Of a stretch of DNA of 64,000 nt, positions 1 to 12,731 are shown one piece after another. This DNA comes from Diploscapter coronatus (lineage: Eukaryota; Nematoda; Chromadorea; Rhabditida; Rhabditidae): assembly GCA_964036155.1 (NCBI GenBank), contig OZ038422.1:31891201-31955200 (forward strand), given 5' to 3'. The position numbers and the translations under genes are program-made. The notes under the pieces are model-generated. The model had not been told where the DNA came from, made no database searches, and worked only from the letters and a program-made list of their open reading frames with translations. Positions within the stretch are counted from its first letter, which is position 1; every line of letters begins with the position of its first letter.

Positions 1-1785
1 GAGATGGCCCGTCTGCCAGTGCTACAATTCTGGTTCCGCACCAAGTCTGCAATGGTTCTCCACCTCACCAACGGCACACTTCAGATCAACTTCTTCCATG
101 TAAGCTATTTAAATTCATGGTGAATATTTTTTGAAAATCCCCAAGGTCTGAAAATTCTGTAAATTCAAAGTTTAAATATGCGAATTGAATAATATCAAAA
201 TTATACAAGTTTTTGCTACATCTTTCTTATTCTGATCAGACTTGTAAAGTGTAAAAATTTTGGAATGCACAAAAATAAACGAAGATAAAAAATTCGGAAA
301 CAACAAACCATCCAAAAACTAGCGAAAATGGAACGAAGTTTTTCTCGTGGAAGCCTAACTCTGATGAAAATATCCTGACGGGAATTATCCACAACATTCA
401 TAACACGACACATTCAATTGTCTAATCGTATGAACTTCTTAAAGGGAGTGACAAAGTCAGCGCGGTATTTTGCCAAGTTAATTTTTACAGCTTCTGGTTG
501 ATTTTCAAAAATCGCAACTCATTCGCCATTCTTTCTTGAATGAATAAAACGAAGGAACAAATATGCAATAATAGACTAATAACTTTTCCGAACTGAGGTT
601 TAACCAGATGAAACGGGATGCGCCCTAAAAAGAAAAGACACTTCTTCCGTCTATCGAAAAGACAACATCCCATTTTCATCAAGTTAATCGTGTTCCGGAA
701 AGCCCTAAATGCCATGCGAGAATTGGAAGGAAAACCTTGTGATGTTCAGGACCACATCAAAATGGTGATTTGCCCCCTGATGCAGGCAGTGACTTTCATC
801 GACCAAGACGGCGCTGTTCGCACCTACAAGCTCATCGATTTGCAGAGGAATGGATGCTCCAAGGTAGATATTTCTTTCAGAATCAAAAATAGATAAAGAG
901 TGGTACTCGTTTTCTTTCTTCCAACTCATTACTATCCTCCTCTTACAATTCACAAGATAGAGTGTGCATCACTCTTCACTTCTTATCTTCATTAACTTGC
1001 TGACTCATCGTTCCATAATGTCATAATGTTTGCGATTTTAGAGCCAAGTAGCCCGTCTCCGCTATGCCTCGACGATGATCGAGCGTCTTCTGAAGCAGTG
1101 CAACGCTGGTCAGACTGGACGGCTCTATTCTTCTCAAAATCTCAATCCTGCACAAAGCGTGAGTTCTTCAAAACTTCCGAAGATTTTTGAAATTCGAATT
1201 TTCAATAAGTCGAATTGTGGGGTAATGCGGGAAAGACATGACTTTTTGATAATAGGAAAAATATATATATATTTTTTTAAAATCAGACAATTCAAAATGC
1301 GCATTACCCAGTCTTTTAACGCCAAAGGAGCAAATGTTGGAGAAATGATAAAGTCGTTTCTACTTCTCCCGATTGAAGCATACTTTTTCCTCTAGAACTG
1401 CCACAGTTGGATTATGTTTTCTAAACGACAAAAGTCCTTCCACACATGTGCAATTCTCCATACCTACCTTGTTTCTATGTCTCTTTCCTTTCCGCACTGT
1501 CACAATGGTATGCTTTCTTCTAATCTTAAGAATTGTCAAATTCGTATTTGAATAGTGGTGATGCGAAATTCCTAATTGCTTATTTTCAAAAAGAAACTTC
1601 CATTTCCAACTATCAAAATTTATATTCAATCTCATTCCTGATATTGATGGTGTACTTTTTTAATAGTAATGCTTCATGAATAGTATTAAAGAGATTCAAA
1701 GTGGCGTTTGTTGCAGAGTGTGAACCAAGCCTCGTCTTCGCTCCTACCGAACACACCCATCCACCCTAACTTCTCTGCCCGCTAA
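1..1785 (+). CDS. plk-1: Polo-like kinase, 3' end (second polo box), partial
   Basis: This is the last part of a polo-like serine/threonine kinase, a mitotic regulator acting at centrosomes, kinetochores and the midzone. Exons are 1-99, 750-863, 1042-1158 and 1717-1785, giving 132 visible codons that end in TAA at 1783-1785; all junctions are phase 0. The first exon encodes a stretch with [20 protein letters not shown], typical of the start of polo box 2. The second begins DHIK; in human PLK1 the His and Lys at these positions (538 and 540) form the phosphopeptide pincer, so phospho-binding is probably intact. The third exon ends the polo-box helix ([13 protein letters not shown]). After it comes a polar Ser/Asn/Pro-rich tail. 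The kinase domain and first polo box lie left of the window. Assignment to PLK1 rather than a paralogue is likely but not proven. Confidence 0.93.
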
Positions 1786-4700
1786 GCAGATAAAAACGGC
1801 CCTTTCCGCTTCCCCTCAACACTGCTCATTTCAGCTCAAATCTTCATGTATTCAATATTTTGATCCTGCCCTATTTCTGTGCAACAATTCAACTTGTTCA
1901 GGGCCTTATATCTATTCGGTTCTACGGGTATTTTTGCACTTTTATTCTTATTAGTTTTTTTTCTCTACTAAATTTCATCGTTCTTTCCTTGCGTTTGTGT
2001 TTTACCTTTATTTCTTTCAAATTTAAAACGTGTGATTGATTTTTCATCTAACTACCCTTTCTTTTGTCTGTGATATAATATTTGGAATTTGGCGTTTTCA
2101 TCTAAAATTTTATGGCTCTATCCTCCCCTTTTCCCCGCTATTTCTCCATACAATTAGGTAATTTTCAATCATCCCCCATTCTGTTTTTATCAAATTATCG
2201 TATCATCTTTTGAATCTTTAGGATTTCGGATTTTATTGTCGCTATTGATGAAGAGTTTGTTCTTGTAAGCCGTGAGGAGTTTTATCAGTGAAAATGTGGA
2301 AATCCGAATAAATTCCTTATTTCGTAACGAAATCGTACCCTTTCCTATATCTGGTGTTAGATTTACTAGAGATATCTTGGATCCTTGTCAATATCTCGTT
2401 AAATTTCGCGATATTTTCGATTTTATCATCTAAAAAGTCGTTTTTATCACAACACTCATGTCATGCTAAATTCATTTGAAACACAAGTAAAATTTTTGAA
2501 AAGGAAATGAGTTGTGTTCGAAGCAACTGAATCAAAATTCAAACATTCATTGACGGATGATCACGGACATTAAGAAAGGCAATTATCGATTTAATAATAG
2601 GGAGTTTAGATTGGCCCAAATTGAAATTTTCTTGATTCAAGTATTTTAAGGGTTCCATAATATTCTTGCAATTTTCAAATCCCACTAACATCAAATTTGA
2701 GAAACCACTTGCGCTCTCTATCTATGCAAACCGTTTTATTCCTTTGCCATAGCGACGGCGCTTCTAAGCTGAAATTAGCGAGCTGCCGAGTTTTCCAAAA
2801 ATATCCTATTTGTTTTTCTTTCAAAATTCACTTTCAATGTCTTACGAATTTTTATTTGATCGACTTTGCTGTTTACCTTCTTGCGAATAATCGATATGGC
2901 ATCTTCCCCTGAATTAGACCTTGTCTTTCAATGCCCGTCTTCTTTTCTCTTCCCTTTGCTACTCTCATTTCACTCTCTGCCACTCGCTCTTTTTTCTCAT
3001 TTTTCGTTTCATCATTCTGCATTTTGTCGCAGTTACTTTTTCGCCTCTTGTTTCTTATTGTGAATCTGATTCGATCGCAGATCTGTAATCGTATTGTACC
3101 TGTTTTCCAACCAATTACCCTTCGTTTCTTTCCATTTTCCCTATCGATTGCCAATTGCTCACCTTCTATACAAGGCAATTCTATACGACAGAGTTTCGAA
3201 ATGCCAAGACATATTAGTTTTTGATTGTAAAAGTCGAGGCCTGTCAAGCAGTATAAAATGCTAATCTTTTAGCTTTTCTAATCCATAATTTCTCGTATCA
3301 AATTCTATTTTTAAGAATGAGTCTTATCGAGCGTTCTTTCATAAATCTTGCGTCTGCGAGTTTTAGATTGAACTTATAGCTAAAACTCTCAGGAAAAATT
3401 CTTGAAAAATTTGCTTAGAATGACACTTATTTTTTAAAATAATTTTTATCGCGAAAATTCACTAATTCACATTATGCCGACAGACAGTAGAGTAAGAATT
3501 ACGAGGGATATTGCGGAAAAGGAGTCGTTCCGTTATTTCCTCACATATTGAGTTGGTTGCATTCAGTTTTCCCTATACTTTATAGCTTCACTACTGGAGT
3601 GCACTAACAAATGTTAGACACGAGTGGATTGAAGCCACATTCTGTTCGAATACCATTAACTGTTATATCATCCATATATAAATGAGTTTGTATTGTCAGT
3701 GTCAATCAGATTGCTATGAAGAAGGAACGGGCGAATGTGTTGTGTGTTGTTGTTGCTGCTGCTAACAATTGCTCTGCCCGATTGCTCCTATTGTTGTTTG
3801 CCAGTTCGCTTGTTCTCCGTCCAGCCATAATTTCTCTCCCCTTGCAGCAGCTTTTCTTTCCCCTTTTCTACCCGCCAGATAACCTAATTTTTACTTTTCA
3901 TGCTGTTCTTTTCAAATTTTCCTGCCATTTCGTTTCGACTCCTGATTTTGCATTCTTTATTGCCTACTCGATTCAGACCCAACGCATTTTCAATAGTTTT
4001 CGATGGGTTTTTTCAAGTTTTGTTCGGAAATTTCGAAACTCGTGGATAGCTTCCTTCGATTCTTTTGTTTCACAGATTTCACTGGTCAGTTCTCATCTAG
4101 GATCTTGTGGGAAAGTATTTTTTCTTTGATTCAAAGAAACATTATTTTTTCTTCCAAAATATGGCAAATATTTTGAAAGCAGACCACAATCCCTCGTTTT
4201 TCCTAGCCTTCAATCATAATGAACTCCTCGAGGATACACATGTTCGCTCTTTCTCACCTCTCAAACCCACCAGTCAGTCTGATTTTCCCGCCTTAACTCT
4301 GCCTTCCCCACCCCAGCTTCATCCTCGTTTTCCCACATTGCTGCTCCTCAGTCCATAGGCAAAGGGCAGTTCTCTGCCTGACTTCTCGTAGATGTGAAAC
4401 CCCATCTCTCTGCATGTCGTTTTTGTCAGCAACTTGTCTACCTTTACCATGCATCACAATAAGCACTGACTTATGTCCGTGTGTCTGTCTGTCAGTTGTT
4501 GCTCTCCATCTATCTCCCATTCTCTCATTTTCATGCTTTGCTAGGCAGTTTTGTTGTCCTGCCAGGTGATCAGTCAGTCAAGCCTTCTGTTCTTTCCTTC
4601 CCTTTCAGCTCTTCTCTGCGGTGTCGTCTGTTTTCCGTTTCTGTTTCTATCAAATCGATAATCCCCTCTCGCTGTGTCTTTCCTTCTCCTTTTTCACTCC

Positions 4701-5600
4701 CGTTTTCATTTCCATATTTGGCATTGGGATCGATTGTCTCTGCTATCAACTTGCTCTTGCAGCCTTCCTTTGCGTTAAACTATGAAATTTGTTCAGTAAA
4801 AAGAATTAAAGCGTTCTCTAATCCCTTCAAACATTCGCCATACCTTCAATTTTTTCTGTTTCATTGATTTCAATTCAATTCATTACATTTAGTGTTGTTC
4901 ATTCATTTATCAATACAAATTCTTCTTTTCTTTATCATCTGTTCATAGGATGCATTCGAAGTTTCAACTTTTTCAAAATACCGGCTTTTGGAAATTGTTG
5001 CTGTTCGTTCATCTGTTACTCATTCTGCATCGATTCGCCTTTGTTTCTTCTCGTATTCATTTCTTTGCAGCTCATCAATTTGTGTTGTTTGTGCTGATAT
5101 TTGATTTGTTTGACCAGAGTCCACTCTTCCCTCGGCTTCTTCTTTTTCCTTCAACTGCTCTTCTGCACTTGCAAGATACCGCCAGATGAAGCTCTACATT
5201 TTTTTCATTGCTTTATCCCCATTATACCTATGATGGTATTGATATCCATTTTCAGTGTCTCTTCCTTTTCGGGTCTATTGTAGTTTTTACCTTTAAGTTG
5301 CCCTTACTCTTTTGTAGTTTCCACCACCTATTCTTGAGAATAGCAAGAGGAAGAAAAATGAATAGAAGCTACGAGGCCCTATTTTCGTCGTATTATTTAC
5401 TGCAAGTTGTATGTTATGTTCTTCTTAAATAGTCTTGCCTTTTTGGAAAATTTACCCAGTTCATTGACAACCCATATGGAAGGTTCGTCCATTTTAGGCG
5501 AAATCATATGGTAAAAAATGAGGATTGGTAAACTTTTCTAAAGGTAATCGGTGAACTGGTCGAACTTCTTAAGGTGGCTCAAATTATCATGCAATTGTTC
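1786..5600. other. Intergenic region, no gene recognised
   Basis: This 3.8 kb stretch holds the 3' UTR of the polo-like kinase gene, with a possible AATAAA signal at 2307-2312, and the upstream region of the Ly6-type gene. Two C/T-rich blocks (about 2860-3230 and 3720-5320) create open frames full of Ser, Phe, Leu and Pro. These have no convincing domain or splice structure and look like composition artefacts. Confidence 0.6.
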
Positions 5601-5602
5601 AG
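5601..5602 (+). promoter_or_regulatory. Probable trans-splice acceptor of the Ly6-type gene
   Basis: A good acceptor, ATTGTTCAG, ends directly against the ATG at 5603. No upstream exon was found for it, which is what a spliced-leader addition site looks like in nematodes. This position also supports the choice of start codon. Confidence 0.55.
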
Positions 5603-7671
5603 ATGAGGTGGTTTCTGTCCTTCCTAGCTCTGTTCTGCCTCCATTCAGTCATCAGATCTCAAAAAGCAGCGTTCAAGTGTTACCAGTGCAATTCGATCAT
5701 GCATCCGGAATGCGACGAAAACCTCAATGAAAAGTATCTGAAAGTTGGTTAAGTTTTGATGTTCATCTTTCTAAAAATTTATTAAATCGGTCAAAAAATT
5801 TTGATAAGGTCATGTCTTACTTGGAAGGAAAGGTTTATCTCTTCTCTTTCCAGTCGAAACCGATGCTAAACTAGAACTTTTGTTTCGCAAATTGCGATTT
5901 TCAATCATTTTTGGCTCATTTCTATCCCTCTTGTTTGTAAGAATTTCGGAATATCATTTTCCTTCACAAAAAATTCGGTATACCATTTATATGGAAAAAA
6001 AACAAGTCCGAATTATCATTATTTTCACTTATGAAAATTTCTAGGCATCATTTTCTCCTTGAAAACAATTCGGATTACCCTTTTTCTTCACAAGAGAAAA
6101 TTTTCGAGATGCTATTTTATAAAAGAAAAATTAGAATAACTTTCTTCTATTTCTGAAGATATCGGAGTATTATTTTCCGTCTGAGAATAGCAAAAATCAA
6201 TATTTATAAACGCTAATCAGGATTCAAAATCAATATTGATTCTATTTCAATTCCCTAATAGATAATGTCAATATCATGGAAAATGGGAAAACTTGCAAAT
6301 TCAATTGTACAGTTGCATTATACCGATTTGAAAATTTCGACTATGCGTAACTCTGTTAAACAAAATATTTAGTTCTACGTAGAGAATTGCTCGTTAATCT
6401 ATTCAATGCGGCGCATTATTTCTCTGACGCACTAATATGAGCGAGAAAAATGAAAAGGTGCTTATATTGAATACCTGATTATTTGATCGCGATATCGCTT
6501 ACGATAATGTTCTATCATAATTTATACCCATACTTTCTTCTTCCATTCTAACAAGTTACATGGGGAATTTTGATGGGGACTGTTTAAATTAACTAAATGT
6601 ATGAATTTGCTAAATTGACATGATACACTAGTAGTGGAATAATGCTAAAAATAATTAAAATTGTAATGAAGAATAATAAATAACAAACTTATGATGATTT
6701 TAAAAAAAAAATTATAGATTTGCGGAGTGAAGTCGTTTGGAAATCAGAAAGGAGTGGCAGCGATCGGTTGTCGAGTCACCAGACAGTACGCGAATGGAGA
6801 ATCCTCTGTCGTCAGGGAGTGTGCCTACAATGGCAAAGATGTCGATGGACGATCTAATAAGGTAAGTAGATATAGATGTATCTAAATTTCTTTCTTCCTT
6901 TTAATTATTTTATTCTTATGATTATTGTAAATGATTATTTCAAATTCGCAATAGTATGAAACAAGAACGGTTTGCATTTTGCTCATTGCCAGCAGAATTT
7001 TAAGCAAGCAAACTGTCAATTAACCTCTTTTTGAGAACTGTATTTATTGGTAGCATGATATTTTGAGATGTGCCAAAGATAGAACATCAATGCTTATTTC
7101 TGGACAAGAGGATTTGAGAACAAATTTTGTAATAGACAAGTTATCCACTTCTATCAGCTTTTATTCTTTCATATGTGCGCACTATTTCTTACAGTGTAGT
7201 AGTGGACAAAAGTATCCGTCCATCTATGAAACTTCGAGTGCTTGATTTTGACATTTGTAACGATCTAATGGAATGAAATTTTGCCCAAATAAAGTGATCA
7301 TCAAGCACTCACTGAAAGATTTCCCAGTTACAATGGGATTGGATCATCACTAGCGTCAAAACTAGGCACTCAAACTTTCATGGGTGACCGGATACTTTTG
7401 TCTGCTACTGTATATCAAAATTAAAACTGAATAGTTTTAAAAATTAGAATTATTTACTTCTTATTTTTTCAAACAAAAAGTAGACTTTAATGGACTAACC
7501 CTCGCGATTAATTTATTTCGACACATTTAAATCCAAATTCAGGGCTCAATGGGCGTATCTCGGGTATTTTCGCAGTGCTCCGACAAGGCAGGTTGCAATT
7601 CTGTGTCATCCATCAGCTACTTCGCTTCCATTTCTTTCGTACTTTTGATTTTTATTTCTCGGCTTTTCTAG
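5603..7671 (+). CDS. Small secreted Ly6/three-finger-type protein, probably GPI-anchored
   Basis: Three exons (5603-5743, 6718-6861, 7543-7671; all phase 0; stop TAG 7669-7671) encode 137 residues. Residues 1 to about 19 are a hydrophobic signal peptide. The mature part has eight cysteines at 26, 29, 37, 49, 65, 82, 107 and 113. It opens with CYQC and ends with GCN, the classic ends of a Ly6/uPAR three-finger fold. The last 18 or so residues are hydrophobic with no cytoplasmic tail, as expected for GPI attachment. Family members act outside the cell as modulators of receptors or ion channels (the fly Sleepless/Quiver group is one example), but the partner here cannot be read from sequence. 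The second intron carries a MITE at 7192-7410. An AATAAA signal lies at 7785-7790. The first donor (GTTGGT) is weak. Confidence 0.8.
7192..7410. mobile_element. Tc1/mariner-type MITE with long inverted repeats
   Basis: The element lies in intron 2 of the Ly6-type gene. It is bounded by TA on both sides (7190-7191 and 7411-7412) and begins CAGT and ends ACTG. The two ends are inverted copies over roughly 55 to 60 bases, allowing a few mismatches and a small indel near the tip; the shared core is GACAAAAGTATCCG. At about 219 bases with no open frame it is a non-autonomous element. The TA target and CAGT ends fit the Tc1/mariner superfamily. Confidence 0.8.
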
Positions 7672-7784
7672 AATTGAATTTTTAATTTGTAGGTTTTAAT
7701 ATTATTTGTCCTTTTGTCGTTGTTAGATTGCCTGTTGTACTCTCAGACTTTATGCTCAATTCGTACAAATTTCAAATTGAAACG

Positions 7785-7790
7785 AATAAA
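7785..7790 (+). terminator. Probable polyadenylation signal of the Ly6-type gene
   Basis: AATAAA occurs 114 bases after the stop codon, a suitable distance for the 3' end of this gene. Confidence 0.5.
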
Positions 7791-10700
7791 TTGGGGGTTT
7801 TTAAATTTTATTTTATGAGTATTATTAAATTTTTATAAATGCGAGAAAGATCATTTGGATATTTGCTCGTGCTAACTTTTTCGTATGCTCTTCTCCTGAA
7901 ATTGTTCAACTAAAATATTCTGATGCGATACATATATTTGCAAGAAGACATTCAGTTTTATGGAAGAAAGGATCGATGTGAATCTATGATTCCATTTTCG
8001 ATTCACAATGTCCATCCATTTCATTTAATCGGCTCAAATCCAAACCCCAGCTCTCCACCCTCGCAGATTTGCATGTCAATTGACAACCTTCCTCACAAAC
8101 ACATTATCACTTCATTCTAACTACCGGCAATATCTTGACGTTTCTGTACCTTTTATGGGAATGCTATCACATTTTGAAATTTTATTAATTTTCAGCTTAG
8201 AAAATATCAGGATTAAAATAACTTATCTTTCCCGTATCCCATTGTGCAGTGATGTTTTATGTTTAGTTCTGTCGATACAGTGCTATCGTGCGGTATTACA
8301 ATTGGGGACAGCAAACTTCGCTCTTTTGAATTTTCGCTTTTGCTCAAAAATGACCATTGAAAACCCCAAAATAGGAAGCAAATCTCCTTCAAACTTGGTG
8401 TTCACAAAAGATCATTATCATCAGAATCGATGAACCACCTATAGAGATGATCGTCCACCAAAAATCTTCTCAGGAAGTGCGTGTCCGCAGACACTCGCGG
8501 GATTTTATATAATAAAATCATGTTCATTTTGCTAGTTTATTTTTGTGGCATATTTCGCTTAAAATGATTTTTATTTTATTTTCTTTACGAATTTCTTAGT
8601 TATATCACATTTGATTATTTGGAGTAGAAAATTACCGTAAATTGTAAACGATGTAAAACCATTTGTGGTACCTAGTTACAATGCCAATATCCACGACACG
8701 TCGGCTTGTTGACCAGTAGATATTGGATGTAATATATTTATTCGTCCTCAAACTTGGATAATTAAACCGAGATTTTTCAACAAAAAATTATGAGAAAAAA
8801 GCGATAATAATAAAATACAAGAAAATAGGCGGAAAGGCTCGAGGCCTATATTTCTCCTGCGAATGGCAAAGCGGAAGGTAATTCGTGTAGAAATAGTCAG
8901 AGTAGAGATTTTAGGAAATTATATAAAATTGGGCTGGGTTTGACTGATTTCCTTGATCGGAGGACTAGCACAAAATTAAGAAAATAATTTCGTTTCACAA
9001 ATTTGCAGTGATTTTTTATGTTTACCTTTGCAATTAATATAATTACTTCTCTCTAGTGATTTCAACTCTTCGAGTCACTCAGAAATTAGCGCCAAATTAG
9101 ACTTACAGATTATGTCCCATTCTACCAAATTCTTTCCGTGTTTAAGGCGGTCTTCTAAATCAAGGAGTCTAGATATTTTTCAAAGAAATTAGTGGCTTGA
9201 AACTCGAGACCCATTGCTATTTTCGTTGCATCAAAAACGAATGGAATCACTTACTCTGATTGGTTTTCTGCTTCTGCAGAAGTGATGTGTCCTGAGTGAA
9301 TTTGTTTCCCTGTTTCCTGTTCAGCAAAACTGACAAGGAAACGAATTTTCAACAAATTTTGAATATACAGTATTCGCATAATTTTTCATAAAATATATAT
9401 GCTTATCACTGTCTGAATTAGTCATTTTGGGATGCGTGCATTTCAAATGAGGAATATAAAATTGCCAAATTATCATCATACGACAGAGAACATAAAAGAA
9501 GACGCCCACTACCAAATCAGTTCAGTTCTCATCTTCTATCTCCAATAGACATCCACCTCTTCACTTCACTCCACTCTACGCGCTTCTCTGCTGCACCCTC
9601 ACTCTTCCGTATCGGAATAAACACTTGCGTGTCAACCACGTGATCACTTTTGTTATGCGTTCTTGTCAGCATCATAGAAACGCAACAGCAATAGTTCTTC
9701 ATTCTCGTTGTTAGTCATTATAATTGAAAATTTCCAACTAAATGATACGCAGAGAATGCAACTTCAGATTTAAGTTCAATTTAATCTGGCATTTCGCTAT
9801 GTCACAGTTTCATAGACTTTCTAAATTAGTCTTCATCGAAATATTCTCCTCAATCCATGGAATTGAATTCATCCATAAGCGTTCAGCTGCCTGCCTCTTT
9901 CTGCCCACTTCCTCTATCGATCCCCCTCTTCTTCTTTCCCTTGAGCTCACCCGGCTTCTTCTGCTCTGCTTCTGCCTCTCTCCTCTATTCTCAACTCATC
10001 CGGGAGTCTTATCCATGCCGTTCCAAGAATTCCCAGTTCCATGGATGGAGAAGCTTCCTGTGTCCTTGTGCCTAGCCCTCATTCCATTCATATCTCATTC
10101 CTTGTCCTCTCTCTCTCTTCACTCCTTCCTCGGCTTTATCTTTAGTTTATTTTGACCTGTTCCTTTATGCATTCGAATGCGTCTCGAGCCCTCCAATCGC
10201 TCGCATTTTGCATATCATTCCTCGATCATATCTATCAGCCTCATTTCTATACTCCATATATCCTCGAACATTGTGGCCTTGCGTCAGCAAATCTCTTCCC
10301 TCCTCCCTCATTCCCTCCCTGCTCTGCTTCAATAATACGATTTCGCGAGTTCTCTTCTCTTTTTCGTCTTCTTCTTCTTCCTTTTTCATATGCATCACAG
10401 ATTTCGTATGGCAAAAAACGTTCAACCCCCTCTCCCCGCTTCCTCGCTTCGGGAGGCTATTGATTTTGTAATTTGGAATGAATGCTTTTTTCCTTTCCAT
10501 TTTATATTTAGCCAACTCTACTATTAGCCTACGATTTGCCCTAAAAATGTCTATTTTCAATTCATTTAGTGGCGAAGGGCTGATGTGGAGGGAGTGAATT
10601 TGCAGTCATAATCGTTAGTCCTTCCCGTCCTGTGCTTCTGCCTGTGTCCTGCTCATTATCCGTCCTTTTTATCTTCGCTTTCTCTTCCTTTTCTTCAGGC

Positions 10701-12433
10701 TATCTTTGGCACTCAGCTCATTTTCGTGTGCGTCACAGCACCCGCCAGAGGCCAGAAAGTCGACCGGTAATTTGACTGCCGGCTGAATGGAAGCGGTTGG
10801 GGTAATTAGCCAGAGCAGCAACGTCTTTTTAACGCGTATTTCCTGAAATTGCTGCCTTTCGCACAATTCGAGTGCGCGTCTTTTTGTATCGGCACAGTAA
10901 TTAGATGTAAAAGGATATTCAAGTCGAGTATTGTCATTGAGTGCTAAGTTTTATGATTCATCCATGATACTCTTTACTGGATTGCACTTTTGATTTTATT
11001 CTTGCGCGATAAATTAGCGCATAAATAAACATCGAGGATTTTCGGACAAGTGCCTTCATGCATAAAATTTGGCAAATTAGAATTGGAAAATATTTAGTAA
11101 GAATATCGTATTCACATAAGGGAAATTCGGTTGGAAAAATTAGATTAAATTAATGATAGAAATAGCTAAATGATTTCTCTTTCAAATGTACGGCCAAATC
11201 AATCTGATTCTAATGGAAAAACTATTGGATTAAATCTTTGAGTTGATTAAAGTTGTACTTCAAGCATAGATTATGGATAGCGTTTCAATTGAAATGATAT
11301 ATGAATCGATGTCTCTGAAAACTAGATAGTTTTCATTTTGTTTTTATTCTAATTCAAAGATTCAAACTAGTCTTCAGCTCGTTTACAAATCTCAGGATGT
11401 GTTCATCCTCAGGATTTTTTTTTCGCAATTCACATCATTCACTGTATTTCACTCTAAAATTATGAAATTTGATTTTCATGTTATCTCCGAAAGATCTTAA
11501 AACCTCCAATTGAAACTACGGGAATCTATTCTTGTAGTTTCAGTTTTCGAAAAAAAAAGGAAATTTTCAAAGTCATAGCTCTTCATCTGGTGATAGTGGA
11601 AACTTCGAATCTAAATTAAATAAGCTTTACGCACTCGAAAATGCATAAAAATAATTACCGAAATGATGATATTTAGAGTAGTGGGTAGTGCTGGCATTTG
11701 TGGGCTTGGCTTCTCTATTGGAGGGGAACTAATCGGAGGTTTCACGATAGTTAATTTTAAGACTAATTTATGGACATATTTTTGAATTCAGAAATTTCAA
11801 CAATTCCTTCATGCCAGAGTTATGGTCTACACAATGTGTGATTGCTTGCACAGTGTCTGTGTTTGTCTGTCTGTCTGTCTGTCTGCGCAGACAAATGCGA
11901 AATGATCGGGTCAAATTGCCATGCCTCTCGGCCCCTGGTTCACATTCGTGACTAATCGATCGATGTCCAGTGCCAATTCTCTAGTCCTCCTTTCCTTATG
12001 TTCTCCGTCCTTTCTCCATTTACCACTTCTCCCTTCCTCTCTCCCTCTCCTTCTTTAGCTGTTTTTGTCATTTTCTATTCATCCCTTTCTCTTCCATGTT
12101 CTTTTCCATTCCATCTACAATGCCCGTTTTGCTCTTTAACCCTCATCCCTTCATTTCTTCGTTCCCTCTTCTCTATTTCATCTTCCATCTCGATGCCTTC
12201 GTGCGCCCTCCATTATCCATTTTATGTCTGCTCGTCCACTCAAATGTATTGTATCGTTGAGTCACAAAAACTCAATTCAATTCTGGTCAGAGACTAGAGA
12301 AAAATTAGGGAATATTATGGATTTTTGTGTGGGGAAAGAATAGTGGAGAGTGAGCTTGAAAATTATCACTCTTCGGAGCAGTTCGAATAGTTTTTTTTCC
12401 AAATTTAGAAGATATATCCAAAAATTTCAGATA
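7791..12433. other. Intergenic region, no gene recognised
   Basis: This 4.6 kb stretch has no supportable coding exon. It contains C/T-rich blocks around 9840-10470, a (TGTC)n run at 11864-11885, and AT-rich spacer. It may be part of the PMCA upstream region or of a very long first intron of that gene. Confidence 0.5.
11864..11885. repeat. (TGTC)n microsatellite
   Basis: Five and a half perfect copies of TGTC lie in an otherwise unassigned region. Confidence 0.95.
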
Positions 12434-12713
12434 GGGGCGGCGTAGCGCAGTGGTTGTGTGTTACTGCCTAAAGCTAGGGCTCAAGTTCGCCCCCCGCTCC
12501 TCACCCAAACCAAGGGGGTTAAGAAATGTTGGTAGTGGATAAAACCACGAAAAATTCGCCTAAATCCCTCGGCTGTTGCACACAACAACAGTCTGTCCTC
12601 GGGACGGGCCACTAGTCCTGTGTGACTAGGATAGGCTGACTGTACCCATTACAGGCTGAGGGTAGCCGACCCCACCCAGTGGGAATAATAAGGCTAGGAA
12701 GAAAAAAAAAAAA
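12434..12713 (+). mobile_element. tRNA-derived SINE with 18-base target-site duplication
   Basis: A 280-base insert is flanked by the perfect direct repeat ATCCAAAAATTTCAGATA (12416-12433 and 12714-12731). Near its left end is a tRNA-like pol III promoter: box A TAGCGCAGTGG at 12443-12453 and a diverged box B GGCTCAAGTTC at 12478-12488, 35 bases apart start to start. The right end carries ATAATAAGGCTAGGAAG followed by a run of A. A tRNA-like head, an unrelated body, an A-rich tail and a long target duplication define a SINE mobilised by a LINE. It has no coding capacity. The perfect duplication argues for recent insertion. Confidence 0.9.
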
Positions 12714-12731
12714 ATCCAAAAATTTCAGATA

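Noticed and set aside
3716..5432. Several overlapping open frames rich in Ser, Phe, Leu and Pro
   Set aside because: They arise from C/T-rich sequence, overlap in different frames, lack splice context and domain features.
8675..8734. Imperfect hairpin around CCAATAT and ATATTGG
   Set aside because: The stem needs a bulge and mismatches, and there are no target duplications or RNA-gene promoter boxes; it is within what chance produces in AT-rich DNA.
9742..10471. Open frames of up to 137 codons upstream of PMCA
   Set aside because: Same pyrimidine-rich artefact; hydrophobic low-complexity translations with no conserved motif.
12443..12488. A functional tRNA gene
   Set aside because: The A and B boxes are tRNA-like, but no cloverleaf or acceptor stem closes, and the unit is part of a SINE with an A tail and target duplication.
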